A stretch of DNA of 38,341 bases from NCBI GenBank assembly GCA_027943245.1, contig JANDJZ010000523.1, positions 1 through 38,341 of the forward strand. Reading direction: 5' to 3'. The notes under the pieces are model-generated. The model saw only the letters and a program-made list of their open reading frames with translations, made no database searches and had not been told where the DNA came from. Origin of the DNA: Acanthamoeba sp. SK_2022b (Eukaryota; Discosea; Longamoebia; Acanthamoebidae). The position numbers were made by a program, and so were the translations under genes. Shown piece after piece: positions 10,781-22,663 of the stretch (the first letter of the stretch is position 1; every line of letters begins with the position of its first letter).

Positions 10781-10794
10781 GTGGGCCCATAACC
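10781..10794 (-). promoter_or_regulatory. Primer-binding site matching initiator tRNA-Met anticodon arm
   Basis: The plus strand reads GTGGGCCCATAACC next to the 5' LTR. GGGCCCATAACC is the anticodon stem-loop sequence of eukaryotic initiator tRNA-Met. The PBS therefore pairs with the tRNA interior and not its 3' CCA end, as known for Drosophila copia, which is primed by a 5' half-tRNA. Confidence 0.8.
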
Positions 10795-11020
10795 TGTTGT
10801 GATATACGCTGTGTGGTGAAGGGTAAAGTGTGAAGTGAGAGAGAACAGGGGTTCTCTCTGGTTTTATTACTGCTGAATATATTGTTGTAGACAGTTGTAC
10901 TACAACATAACTCCTAAACTTAAGGCATGCCTTAATGTGCCATGAGCTCATTAAGTCCTACCTCATTTGGTGTTCCAGAGTGACTGTTGATTAGAGTACC
11001 TTTTTAGGTAACTCACAACA
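10795..11020 (-). repeat. 5' LTR of the Copia element
   Basis: 226 bp, near-identical partner of 6597-6822. In element orientation it is followed directly by GGTTATGGGCCCAC (the PBS). It abuts CAC satellite on its outer side. Confidence 0.95.
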
Positions 11021-13424
11021 CACAACACCATCACAACACCACCACAACATCATCACCATCACAACACCATCATAACACCACCACCACAACAGCATCACCA
11101 TCACAACATCATCACAACACCATCACACCACCACAACACCATCACAACACCACAACATCACCACCACAACAAAACAGCACCACAACACCACCACAAAACC
11201 ACCATCACCACAACATCAACACCACAATACCACCACAACACCACAACACTACCACAATCACACCATCACCACAAAACAACACAACCACAACACCACCACA
11301 ACACCATCGCCACACCACCCCAACATCACAATACCACCACAACATCACCCCACTACAACATCCACAACAGCAACACCACCAAAATCACCATCACAAGAAC
11401 ACCACTACAACTTCATCACAACACAACCACAACACCACCACAACTCCACAATGCCACAACTTCACCAGAACACCACCACAATCACCATCTCACCAATGGC
11501 ACAAATACCACAACATTACCACAACACATACCATCACCACAACACCACAACAGCACACTATCATCATCACCAAAACATCACCACACAGCACCACATCACA
11601 ACAACATCACAACACCATCACCACACCACTTCAATACCACTTCCACACCTCAACACCACCACAACATCACCACAACCACCCAACAACACCACCCTACAAC
11701 ACATGACCTCAACACCACAACACCACCAGAACACCACAATATCACCACATCACCACAACATAACAACACCATCACCACATCACTACATCACCACACCAAC
11801 ACCACCACCATAGCACCCCCACAAAAATCAGCATCACAATTAAAGCACCGTTACACCACAACATCACAATTCAACAACACACCTCCACCACAACACTGCA
11901 ATACCACATCACCACCATCATCACAACACCACAACATCACCACCATTCACCACCACCACACCACAACACAACACCACAACACCACCACAACACCACAACA
12001 CAACAACACCACTACACCACAACACCACAACACCATCACCACAAAATCACCACTACACCACCACCAAACCATCATCTCCATAACAACAGCACAACAAAGC
12101 CACAACACCACAACACCACCACAACACCACAACACAACAACACCACTACACCACAACACCACAACACCATCACCACAAAATCACCACTACACCACCACCA
12201 AACCAGCATCTCCATAACAACAGCACAACAAAGCCACAACACCACAACCACCATAACATCCCCACCACAACACAAAGCCACACCACCCCACCACAACACC
12301 ATCACCACACCACCATCCACAACACCACAACCCCAAAACAACACCACACCACCACACCAACATCACCACCACCACCATAACACAACCACAACATCACCAT
12401 ACCACCACAAAATAATCAACCACAACACCAATGCACCACCACAACATCACCACCACAACATCACCACCACAACATCACCACCACAACATCACCACCACAA
12501 CACCACAGCACAACATCACCACCACACCACCATAACATCACCACACCACCACCACACCACCATAGCATCACCACCACACCACCACAACACCACACCACCA
12601 CAACATCACCACACCACCACCATCACCACAACATCACCACCACACCACACCATCACCCCACCACCACCACAACATCACCACCACACCATCACCACCATCA
12701 CCACAACATCACCACCACACCATCACCACACCATCACCACCACACCAACTACACCATCACCACCTCACCATCACCACACCAGCACCACACCACACCATCA
12801 CCACCACACTACCATAACACCATCACCACCATCACCACAACACACCACCTGACCACCACCTTACCACCACCTGACCACCACCTGACCACCACCTGACCAC
12901 CACTACAACACCACAACACTACAACATCGCCACACCACCACAACACCACATCACCACACAAGCACACCACAACTAACACCATCACCACATCACCACCACC
13001 ACAACACCACACCACCACCACAACATCACCACAACACAACACCGCCACAACAGCACACCACAACACCACAACACATCTCAACAACATCGCACCACCACCA
13101 CAACACCATCAAACCACCCACACCACCAACACCACAACACCACAACATCACAACAACAATAGCACCACACCATCACCACCACAACCACAACACAACACCA
13201 CACCATCACCACACCATCACAACACCACAACCTCATCAACACCATAACATCACTACAACACCATCACAACACCAAACCACCACCACACCACCACACCACC
13301 ACAATATCACCACAACATCTCCACACCACCACCATATCTCCACATCACCATGACAGTGCCAACATCACCATAACATCACCACAACACCACCACCACAACA
13401 TCCCCATAACATCAACAATACCAT
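11021..13424. repeat. CAC/CAA/CAT satellite, C/A strand on +
   Basis: 2.4 kb of nearly G-free triplet repeat (ACC, ACA, ATC in varying order). It contains a local duplication: about 12001-12105 recurs at about 12135-12239 (offset ~134 bp, one mismatch visible). A CCACCTGACCACC sub-array lies at 12844-12905. Long His/Asn/Thr or Val/Cys/Trp frames are composition artefacts. Confidence 0.9.
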
Positions 13425-13600
13425 GGTGTTGTGGTGATGTTGTGGTGGTGTTGTGATGATGTTGTGGTGTTGTGGTGTGGTGTGGTGGTGGTGTTGTAGT
13501 GTTGTGGTGGTTGTTGTTGGGATGGTGTGGTGATGGTGTGGTGTTGTGGTGGTGGTGATGTTGGTGATTGGTGATGTTGTGCTGTCGGCCTACTGTGACC
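13425..13600. repeat. Satellite segment in opposite orientation (G/T strand on +)
   Basis: At CCATGG (13421-13426) the strand composition flips from C/A to G/T and stays so for about 160 bp. It returns to C/A after a short mixed stretch with GGCCTACTGTGACC at about 13587-13600. Confidence 0.85.
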
Positions 13601-14971
13601 ACACTACACCATCCCCACAACACCATCATCACAACACCACAACACCACTACAACATCACAACACCATCATCACAACACCACAACACCACTACAACATCAC
13701 AACACCACAACAGCACCACAATACCCACAAACCACCACACCATAACAGCAACACGATGACAATAACACATCATCACCATAACATTACCTTACCTCAAAAC
13801 CACAACACCACCACAACATTACCACAACATCACCACCTTTACACCAACACCAACCACATAATCACCACAACACCAACACAATCACAACAACATCACATAA
13901 TCACAACATTACCACACCCAACACCACACCCAACACCACCACACCACCACAACACCACATCACCACGCACAACACCACAGCAACACCACCACATCACCAC
14001 CAGCACAACACCACCAGCACAACACCAACACCATTATCACTGCACCACAACAGCACCACAAAACCACAACACCACAACACCACCACACCACACCACAACA
14101 TTACCACAACACCACCTTAATACCACACTATCACCACCAACACAACACTACATCACCACACCATCACAACACCACCACAATACCACCACAACACCACCAC
14201 ATTACCACCACAACACCATCACCACACCATCACAACACAACAACACCACCACAACACCACCACCACTACACCATCACAACACCATCACAACACCACCACA
14301 ACACCACCACATTACCACCACAACACCACCACAACACCACCACATTACCACCACAACACCATCACCACACCAGCACAACACCACCACAATACCACCACAA
14401 TATCACCACAATACCATCACAACATCGCCACAACACCACAACACCACCACAACACCATCACCACACCATCACCTCACCACAGCATCACCACACCATCACC
14501 ACAGCATCACCACAGCATCACCTCACCACACCATCACAACATCACCACACCACACCATCACCACACCATCACAACATCACCACACCATCACCTCACCATC
14601 ACCACACCATCACCACAGCATCACCATCACCACACCACACCATCACCACACCATCACCACACCATCACCACACCATCACCACACCATCACCACACCATAA
14701 CCACACCATCACCGCAACAACACCATCACAACACCACACCAACACCACCACACAACACCACAACAACACCATCACCACACCGTCACAACATCATCACAAC
14801 ATCATCACAACAACACCACCACCCCACAACCCAAACACACCCACACCAATACTACAATAACACCACAACCACAACTCCAAAACAACAACACACCATCACC
14901 ACAGCATTACACCATCACTACAGCATAATACCATCACTACACAGTCACCAACAACCCCACCACCACACCAC
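13601..14971. repeat. CAC satellite, C/A strand on +
   Basis: Continues up to the outer end of the old Copia LTR at 14972. From 14480 to 14700 it becomes a more regular CACCATCAC repeat. A 384-residue low-complexity plus frame (13546-14700) has no domain and is not taken as a gene. Confidence 0.9.
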
Positions 14972-15199
14972 TGTTGTGAGTTACATACCTTAGTAGGTAC
15001 TCTAAGCAACAGTCACTCTGGAACACCAAATGAGGTAGGGCTTAATGAGCTGCTAGCACGTTAAGGCATGCCTTAAGTTTAGGAGTTATGTTGTAGCACA
15101 ACTGTCTACAACAATATATTCAACAGTAATAAAACCAGAAAGAACCCTGTTCTTTCTCACTTCATACTCTACTCTACACACACAGTGTACATCACAACA
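14972..15199 (+). repeat. Old Copia LTR (plus orientation)
   Basis: 228 bp with the same TGTTGTGA...TCACAACA termini and the same internal order as the minus strand of 10795-11020. It has many substitutions, so it is an older insertion of the same family. Confidence 0.92.
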
Positions 15200-15650
15200 G
15201 GTTATGGGCCCACGCTCATGATGAGTAACTACAAAGTCACCAAGAGGTGTGTACTCCAATTGGTCCTGTGTACAACACCTGGCGAGAGGAGCTTGAGTTT
15301 GTACTGCTCTAACAAAATCTGTGGGATGTGGCATTCACTGACCAGCCCAAGGACATGGGCAAGGAGAAGGCCAACAATGCTGGAGACAACGATAGACAAA
15401 TGAGGATGCAGCAAGCAGCTGGCTTCAACATTCTGTGTCTAGACCACAGTTTAGGTCCATATGTTTGCACCTTTACAGTACCCCAGTAATTCAGGCGCTC
15501 AATGAACAGCTCACGCCAAAGATAACAGGGTATTGCACACTCTACCTCAAGCACTACTTGAGGATGCAGTACAGCTCAACAAAACAGGCACATCAACACA
15601 AGATCACTCAGACCCAATGCGCATCAGTACCAACCCTTAAAAGATGTTTG
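15200..15650 (+). pseudogene. Truncated Copia leader and gag remnant
   Basis: After the old LTR come the same PBS (GGTTATGGGCCCAC), the ATGATGAGTAAC start at 15216 and a decayed gag, ending where a different repeat begins. It has frameshifts (near 15268) and a UAA (near 15308). Where the intact element has its first two UGA codons, this copy has CAA (15257-15259 and 15397-15399). No pol region and no second LTR follow. Confidence 0.88.
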
Positions 15651-16125
15651 TGAAAAACAGTTCTTCTTGTTATGTGTTTTTTTACTCAACATCAAGACAT
15701 TCTGCTGAGATGTGATGAGATGTGGAACTGCCACATCATGCTGACGTGGTGCCACCTATATATCTTATCATTTCTATTATTATTTACAGGATATTGTGAT
15801 TGGTCCACAACCAAGGGCGCCCCTTCTAGCCCTGGCTGCCTGTTTAGAACGTTGTTTATTAGCTGTGAATACACCTGGACTTGTCCTCCCTTTCTTTGCA
15901 AGTCACACAAACCTGCAGATTCACTGCATTACATTGCTATCGTTTCAATTTGCACCAAGATACTGGTATGAAATTTTTGCAGGTTTAGAAGTGATCAAGT
16001 TCCATCAATTTAAACACAAATTGTGTTGACATACAGAATCTGAGCTTTTTTTTGAGGCCTTATACATATTTCAGTGTTTTTACTCCAATTGTGTATAAAA
16101 AGTGTATATAAAGATTGCTTGGTGC
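15645..16125 (+). repeat. Dispersed repeat R, copy 1
   Basis: Shares AACAGTTCTTCTTGTTA, TTTTTTACTCAACA, TTTAAACACAAATT and TATAAAAAGTGTA blocks, in that order, with 24796-25095. Between the first and later blocks it carries about 240 bp (15710-15948) absent from the other copy. Its 3' end gives way to CAC satellite at about 16141. Confidence 0.85.
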
Positions 16126-16140
16126 TATGCTAAACAACTG

Positions 16141-17350
16141 CTGCACAAAACCACAATATCACCATACCACAACATCACCACACCACACCACCACAACACC
16201 CCCACACCACTACCCCCACCACCTCAACAACACCACTAGAACATCACCACTAACCACACCACCACAACAGCAACACCTCCACAACATCACCACCATCACA
16301 ATACCAACACCACTCACAACACCACTCGCAACAACACCACAACATAACCACTACATCACTACCACATCATCATACCACCACAACATCACCACAACATCAC
16401 TACCTCCACCACCACAACACCACCATTACATTCCACAACTACAACACCACAACAACACCACAACACCAAAACACCACCATTACATCGCCACAACACCACA
16501 ACAACACCACTACACCATCACGACAGCACCACCATACCACAACAACACCACAACACCACCACAATATACCACCACACCAACAAAACCACAACCATCACTA
16601 CAATATCACTACACCAGCACCACAACACCAGCACAACAACACCAACCTCCACAACTACACCACCACCATACCCACACGCAACACCACAACACCACCACAA
16701 TATACCACCACACCAACAAAACCACAACCATCACTACAACATCACTACACCTGCACCACAACAGCACAACCTCCACAACTACACCACCACCACACCCACA
16801 CAACACCACCACAACAACACCATCACCACATTACCACCACATCACCACACATAACCACCACCACATTACCACCACATCACCACACATAACCACCACCACA
16901 TCACCACACATAACCACCACCACTACCACCACAGCACCACACATAACCACCACATCAGCACAACTTCACAACTTGACCACAACATCACCACCACACACAC
17001 AACACCACCACCACATCTTGACCAAAACACCACAACATCACCACAATATAATCACATCACCACAACATTATTTATACTACAACTACACCAGAACGCCACA
17101 TCACAATATCACCACACCACAGCATCACCTCAATAACACCACACCATCACTACAACATCACCACACCACCACACCACACCATCACTACAACAGCACACAC
17201 CACAACATCACCACACACCACAACATCACAACATCACCATAACACCACAACACCACCATCACATTACCACAACAACACCACACCACCACCACCTGACCAC
17301 CACCTGACCACCACCACCTGACCACCACCACCTGACCACCTTACCACCAC
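16141..17350. repeat. CAC satellite, C/A strand on +
   Basis: Nearly G-free triplet satellite. A segment at about 16555-16660 recurs at about 16691-16790 (offset ~136 bp). The block ends in a CCACCTGACCACC sub-array (17285-17345) directly before a strand switch. Confidence 0.9.
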
Positions 17351-18730
17351 TGTGGCGGTGATGATGGTGATGTGGTGGTGTTGTGATGTTGTGGTGATGC
17401 TATGGTGGTGGTGTGGTGGTGTTGTGGTGGTGTTGTGGTGGTGGTGTGATGGTGGTGTGATGGTGTGGTGATGGTGTTGTTGTGGTGTTGTGGTGATGGT
17501 GATGGTGATGGTGTTGTGATGGTGTGGTGATGGTGATGTTGTGGTGATGGGGATATATTGTGCTGTTGTGGTGCTGTTGTGGTGAGTTGTAGTGTGGTGG
17601 TGGTGTGGTGGTTAGTGTGGTGATGGTGTAGTTGTGGTGTAGTGGTAGGGTTGTTGTGGTGGTGTTGTGGTTGTGTGAGTATTGTGGTGTTGTGATGGTG
17701 TGGGTTGGTGTGATGGTGTGGTATTGATGTGGTGTTGTTGTTGTGGTGTTGTGATGGTGTGGTATTGTTGTGGTGATGTGCTCATGTTGTGGTGTGGTGT
17801 TGTGGCGGTGTGGTTGTGATGTTGGTGGCGGGAGGATGTTTTCATGGTGTTGGTGGGGTGATGGTGCTGTGATGGTGCTGTGATGTTGTGGTGTTGTGGT
17901 GATGTTGTGGTGGTACTGTGGTGCTGTTGTGATGAGGTGTTGTTGTGGTTGTGTTGTGGTGCTGTTAAGGTGTTGTTGTGGTGTTGTTGTGGTAATGTTG
18001 TGTTGTGGAGATGCTGTGGTGTTGATGTTATGGTGGTGTTGTGGTGGTGATGGTGTATGTTGTGGTGTTTTGCTAGTGTTGTGGTGTTGGTGTTGTGATG
18101 TTGTGTTGTGGTGATGTTGTGGTGCCATTGTAGTGTTGTGGTAGTAGTGTTGTGGTGATGGTGGTGTGGCAATATCATGGTGGTGTGGTTTGTTGTTTGT
18201 GGTGTTGTGGTGATGTTGTGGTGATGACGTGGTGTTGGTGATGTGGTGATGGTGTTGTTGTGGTGTTGTGATGGTGTGGTGATGGTGTTGTGGGAATGGT
18301 TGAGGTGTAGTGGTGTTTAAACACAGTGGTGGTGGTGGTTAGTGTGGTGATGATGGTGTTGTAATGATGTTGTGATGATGTAGTTGTGGTGTAGTGGTAG
18401 GGTTGTTGTGGTGGTGTGGTGTAGTTGTTGTGATTGTGTAGTGTTGTGGTGTGTTGGTGTGGTGTTGTGGTGTTGTGGTGGTGTGGTATTGTTGTGCTGG
18501 AGTTGTGGTGATGTTGATGCGGTGATGTTGATTTGGGGATGTTGTGGTGTGGTGATGTTGTGGTGGTGTGGTGTAGTTGTTGTGGTGTGGTAGTGTTGTG
18601 GTGGTGTTGTTGTGGTGGTGTGATGTTATGGTGTGGTGTTGTGGTGGTGTTGGTAAATGTGATGTTATGGTGTGGTGTCAAGTTGTGGTGATTGTGTGGT
18701 GGTGTGGTGATGTTGTGGTGATGGTGCTCA
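17351..18730. repeat. Satellite, G/T strand on +
   Basis: The composition flips at CCACTGTGGCGG (about 17348-17359) to GTG/TTG/GTT triplets, nearly C-free on the plus strand. Confidence 0.9.
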
Positions 18731-18975
18731 GGCAGCAAACAATCCTCTGGAAATCCTCTGGAAATCCTCTGGAAATTTCACCCCCAGTCCTATCTGAAGG
18801 AGTCAGATTGAAGGAAGCAAAATAGGCACACCACATGTGAGGTGGTGTGTAAGGCGGCAGTCTGGTGTGATTCAGCTGAGCAGCCATTGAGGGGGGTGTT
18901 GTGAGGATAATGACAGATCAACTGAACCAGGAGTGTCTAGGCACTTTTGGCCAAGTTGGAGCAAACACAACAGTG
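18731..18975. other. Unique-sequence island inside the satellite
   Basis: About 245 bp of mixed-composition sequence. It starts with three tandem 13-bp AATCCTCTGGAAA-type units (18741-18778), then non-repetitive sequence with GTGTCTAGGCACTTTTGGCC. No coding or RNA gene is recognised. Confidence 0.65.
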
Positions 18976-20145
18976 TTATGGTGATGTGGTAGTGGTGTTA
19001 TGGTGATGTTGTGGCATTGTGGTGTTGTGGTGTTTTGGTTGTGCTGTGGTGGTGTGGTGTTTTGGTTGTGCTGTGGTGGTGTGGTGTTGATGTGGTGTTT
19101 TGGTTGTGCTGTTGTGCTGGTGGCGTTGTGGTGTTGAGGTGTTGTGGTGTTGTGGTGGTGTGGTGATGGTGGTGATGTTGTGGTGATGGTGTTGTGATGG
19201 TGTGGTGATGTTGTGGTGTTTTGCTAGTGTTGTGGTGTTGGTGTTGTGGTGTTGTATGGTGATGATGTTGGGTGTTGATGTTGGGTGTTATTTGCTGTTG
19301 GTTGTGATGGTGTGGTGCTGGTGTTGTGATGATGTGGTGATGTTGTGGTGGTGTTGTGGTGATGGCGTTGTGGTGTTGTGATGGTGTTGTGGTGTTGTGA
19401 TGGTGTTGTGGTGGTGCTGTGGTGGTGTTGTGATGGTGTGGTGATGGTGTTGTGTGGTGGTGGTGATGGTGTTGTGATGATGTTATGTTGTGTTGTTGTG
19501 GTGATGGTGTTGTGGTTGTGATGGTGTTGTGATGGTGTGGTGATGGTGTGGTGATGATATGGTGATGTGTTGTGTTGTGGTGGTGTGGTGATGGTGTTGT
19601 GATGATGTCATGATGGTGTGATGGTGTTGTGGTGTTGTGATGGTGTTGTGATGTTGTGGTGGTGGTGTGGTGGTGTTGTGGTGTTGGTGTTGTGGTGATG
19701 GTGTTGTGATGATGTTGTGATGATGTTGTGATGGTGTGGTGGGTTGTGGGGTTGTGGTCGTGTGGTTGTGGTGTTGGTGTTGTGTTTTTGTGGTGGGATG
19801 TTGTGGTGGTGGTGTGGTGGTGGTGTGGTGGTGGCGGTGTTGTGGCAGTGTGATGTTGTGGTGGTGTGGTGTTGTGTTGTGGTGGTGTTGATGTTGTGGT
19901 GGTGAGGTGGTGATATGGTGTTGTTGTGGTGTGGTGGTAGTATTGCTGTGTAGTATTGTTGTGGTGTTGAGGTGGTGTTGTGGTGTGATGATGTGTTGGT
20001 GTTGTGGTGGTGCTGGTGCGTTGGTATGGTGGTGTTGTAGTGGTGATGTTGTGGTGTTGCAGTGGTGATGTTGTGGTGTTGCAGTGGTGATGTTGTGGTG
20101 TTGCAGTGGTGATGTTGTGGTTGTGGTGGTGATGTTGTGGTGAAC
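18976..20145. repeat. Satellite, G/T strand on +
   Basis: Continuation of the G/T-strand satellite. It includes four GTTGCAGTGGTGATGTTGTG-type near-identical units at 20040-20118. The 398-residue minus frame 20194-18998 is low-complexity His/Thr/Asn and not accepted. Confidence 0.9.
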
Positions 20146-20577
20146 CACCGCCATAACACCATAACCATTGCAATATCATGACAACCATCACCACAACACC
20201 ATCATGACACTACCATAATATCACAACAACACACCACCATCACAACACTACAACACAACTACACCAACGCCACAACAGCCCCCCTCCCATAACACAACTG
20301 CACCACCACCACACCACTACAACACAACCACAACAACACCACAACATAACTGGACCATCACCACAACACCCCAAACATCACCACTATAGTGGTTTCCCTC
20401 TCCACAACAACACCCAACATCCCACCATCCCATAACCACAACACCACATCCCTCCAGCACCACAACACCACAACATGAGCACACCACATTTCTTTCCACC
20501 ACACCATCCCAAAACCACCACCTCACTGCATTTAACACCTGGCCACCACAGCTCACCACCACCACCTTACCACCACT
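20146..20577. repeat. Satellite, C/A strand on +
   Basis: A switch at GGTGAACCACCGCC (about 20140-20153) returns to the C/A strand. More diverged than other blocks, with G-containing units near 20280-20500. Ends with CACCACCTTACCACCAC before the next switch. Confidence 0.85.
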
Positions 20578-22663
20578 TTGTGATATTGGTGGTGGTGTAG
20601 TGATGGTGTTGTGATGGTGTTGCGATGGTGTGGTGATGGTGTGGTGAGGGTGTTGTGGTGATGGTGTTGTGGTGATGTGGTGATGGTGTTGTGATGGTGT
20701 TGTGGTGAGGGTGTGGTGATGGTGTTGTGATGGTGTGGTGATGGTGTGGGGAGGTGGTGGAGTGGTGGTGTGGTGTGGTGGTGATGTTGGGGTGATGGTG
20801 TGGTGGTGTTGTGGTGATGTTGTGGTGATGGTGTTGTGGTGATGTTGTGGTGATGTTGTGGTGGTGTTATGGTGTTGTTGTGGTGGTGGTGATGTGGAGA
20901 TAGTGTCCTGTTGTTGTGGTGGTGGTGATTCGGAGATGTAGTATGGTGTGGTGGTGGTGTTGGTGTGGTGTTGTTGGGGTGTTGTGATGTTGTGCTGCTG
21001 TGGTGGTGTTGTGATGTGGTGGTGTGGTGGAGTTCTGATGGCCTTTATTCACCCAGAAGGCTTAACGCCATGAGCGGTGTTTTAGTGGTGTTGTGGTGTT
21101 GTTGTGATGTTGTGGATGTATTGTTGTAATGTTGTGGTGATGATGTGCTGATGGTGTGGTTGTGTAGTGATGCTGTGGTGATGCTGTGGAGGTAATGTTG
21201 TAATGGTGGTGTGGTGTGGTGCTGGTGATGCGGTGGTGGTGTGGTGTTGGTGGTGTGGTGTTGTGGTGGTGTGTGGTGGTGTTGAAGTAGTGGTGACAGT
21301 GTTGTAGGTGTTGTGGTGGTGGTGGTGTTGTGGTGATGTGGTGGTGGTGTTGTGGTGTGTGGTGGTGTTGAAGTAGTGGTGCCACGTTGTGGTGGAGTTG
21401 TGGTGTTGTGCTGCTGTGATTTTGTAGTGGTGTTGTGGTGGTGATGTTGTGGTGTTGTGATGATGTGGTGGTGTTGTGATGATGTTGTGGCGTTGTGGTG
21501 ATGTGGTGGTGTTGTGATGATGTTGTGGTGTTGTGGTGATGTTGTGGTGCTGTAGTGTGTGGTGATGTTGTGGTTATGCTGTAGTGTTGTGGTGGTGATG
21601 TGGTGTTGTGGTGTTGTGGTGTTGTGGTGGTGTTGTGGTGGTGTTGTGGTGGTGTTGTGGTGATGTGGTGTTTTGGTGTTGTTGTAGTGTTGTGGTGATG
21701 GTGGTGTTGTGGTGATGGTGGTGATGGTGGTGTTGTGGTGTTGTGGTGTAGTGCTGGTGTTGTGGTGGTGCTGTTGTGGGTGGTGTTGTGGTATTGTGGT
21801 ATTGTGGCAGTATAGTGGTGTTGTTGTGGTGGTATTGTGGTGGTGTTGTGTGGTCGTGTTGGGGGATGTAGGGATGTAGTGGTGCAGGTGTTGGTGTTGT
21901 GGGGATAGTAGGGTGATGTTGTGATGTGGTGTCGTGGTGATGTGGTGGTGATGTTTTGGTGTTGTTGTTGGTGATGTTGTAGTGTTGTGGTGGTGGTGTT
22001 GTGATGTTGTGGGGATGGTGTGGTGGTGTGGTGCTGTAAGGTTGTGGTGGTTGTGATGTGGTGATGTTGTGGTGCTGTGGTGGAGTTGTGGTGATGTGGT
22101 GGTGTTGTGGTGATGTGGTGGTGACGTTGTAGTTGTGTTGTGTTGTGGTGAAATTCTGGTGGTCAGGTGGTCAGGTGGTGGTGGTGGTGGTGGTCAGGTG
22201 GTGGTGGTGGTGGTGGTCAGGTGGTGGTGGTCAGGTGGTGGTAGTGTTGTGTTGTGTTGTTGTGGTGATGGTGGTAGTGTTGTGTTGTGTTGTTGTGGTG
22301 ATGGTGGTCAGGTGGTGGTTGTGTTGTGTTGTGTTGTTGTGGTGATGGTGTGGTGGTGATGGTGTGATGTTGAGGTGGTGTTGTGGTGATGGTGGTGTTA
22401 TGGTGGTTATGTTGTGGTATGTTTTGGTGGTGTTGTGGTGTTGCTGTTGGGTTGTTGTGGTGTGTGTGGTGATGGTGTTGTGGTTATGGTGATTTATGTT
22501 GTGGTGATGGTGATGTCGTGGTGATGTTGTGGTAATGTAGTGTTGTGGTGGTGTTGTGGTGGTGATGTGGTGGTGTGGTTGTGGTGTCGTTGTGTTGTTG
22601 TTTTGGGGATGTTGTGGGTGTGATGGTGTAGTATTGTGGTGTAGTGGTGTGGTGGTGGGTGAT
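20578..22663. repeat. Satellite, G/T strand on +
   Basis: About 2.1 kb of GTG/TTG satellite. It has a short unique island near 21032-21080 (TCTGATGGCCTTTATTCACC) and a GGTGGTCAGGTGGTGG sub-array at 22158-22318. Confidence 0.9.

Larger units (their letters stand above)
6597..11020 (-). mobile_element. Ty1/Copia LTR retrotransposon, 4424 bp
   Basis: A complete element in minus orientation: 5' LTR 11020-10795, PBS at 10794-10781, one Gag-Pol frame (10776-6838), a purine tract (AAGGGGCG on the minus strand, 6830-6823) and 3' LTR 6822-6597. The LTRs are 226 bp each and start/end TGTTGTGA...TCACAACA. They differ at one position (A at 6624, G at 10822), which suggests recent insertion. The domain order Gag, protease, integrase, RT, RNase H makes it Copia, not Gypsy. 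Flanks adjacent to the LTRs (GATGA and CACAA) do not match. A CACAA at 6584-6588 would match the right flank only if 8 extra bases lie beside the left LTR. Confidence 0.97.

Noticed and set aside
13546..14700. 384-residue His/Asn/Thr/Pro frame, and similar long frames at 16115-17242, 18998-20194, 22644-23534 and 17400-18128
   Set aside because: These follow from satellite DNA that lacks G on one strand and so rarely forms stops. No domain, no start context, and similar frames exist in several registers.
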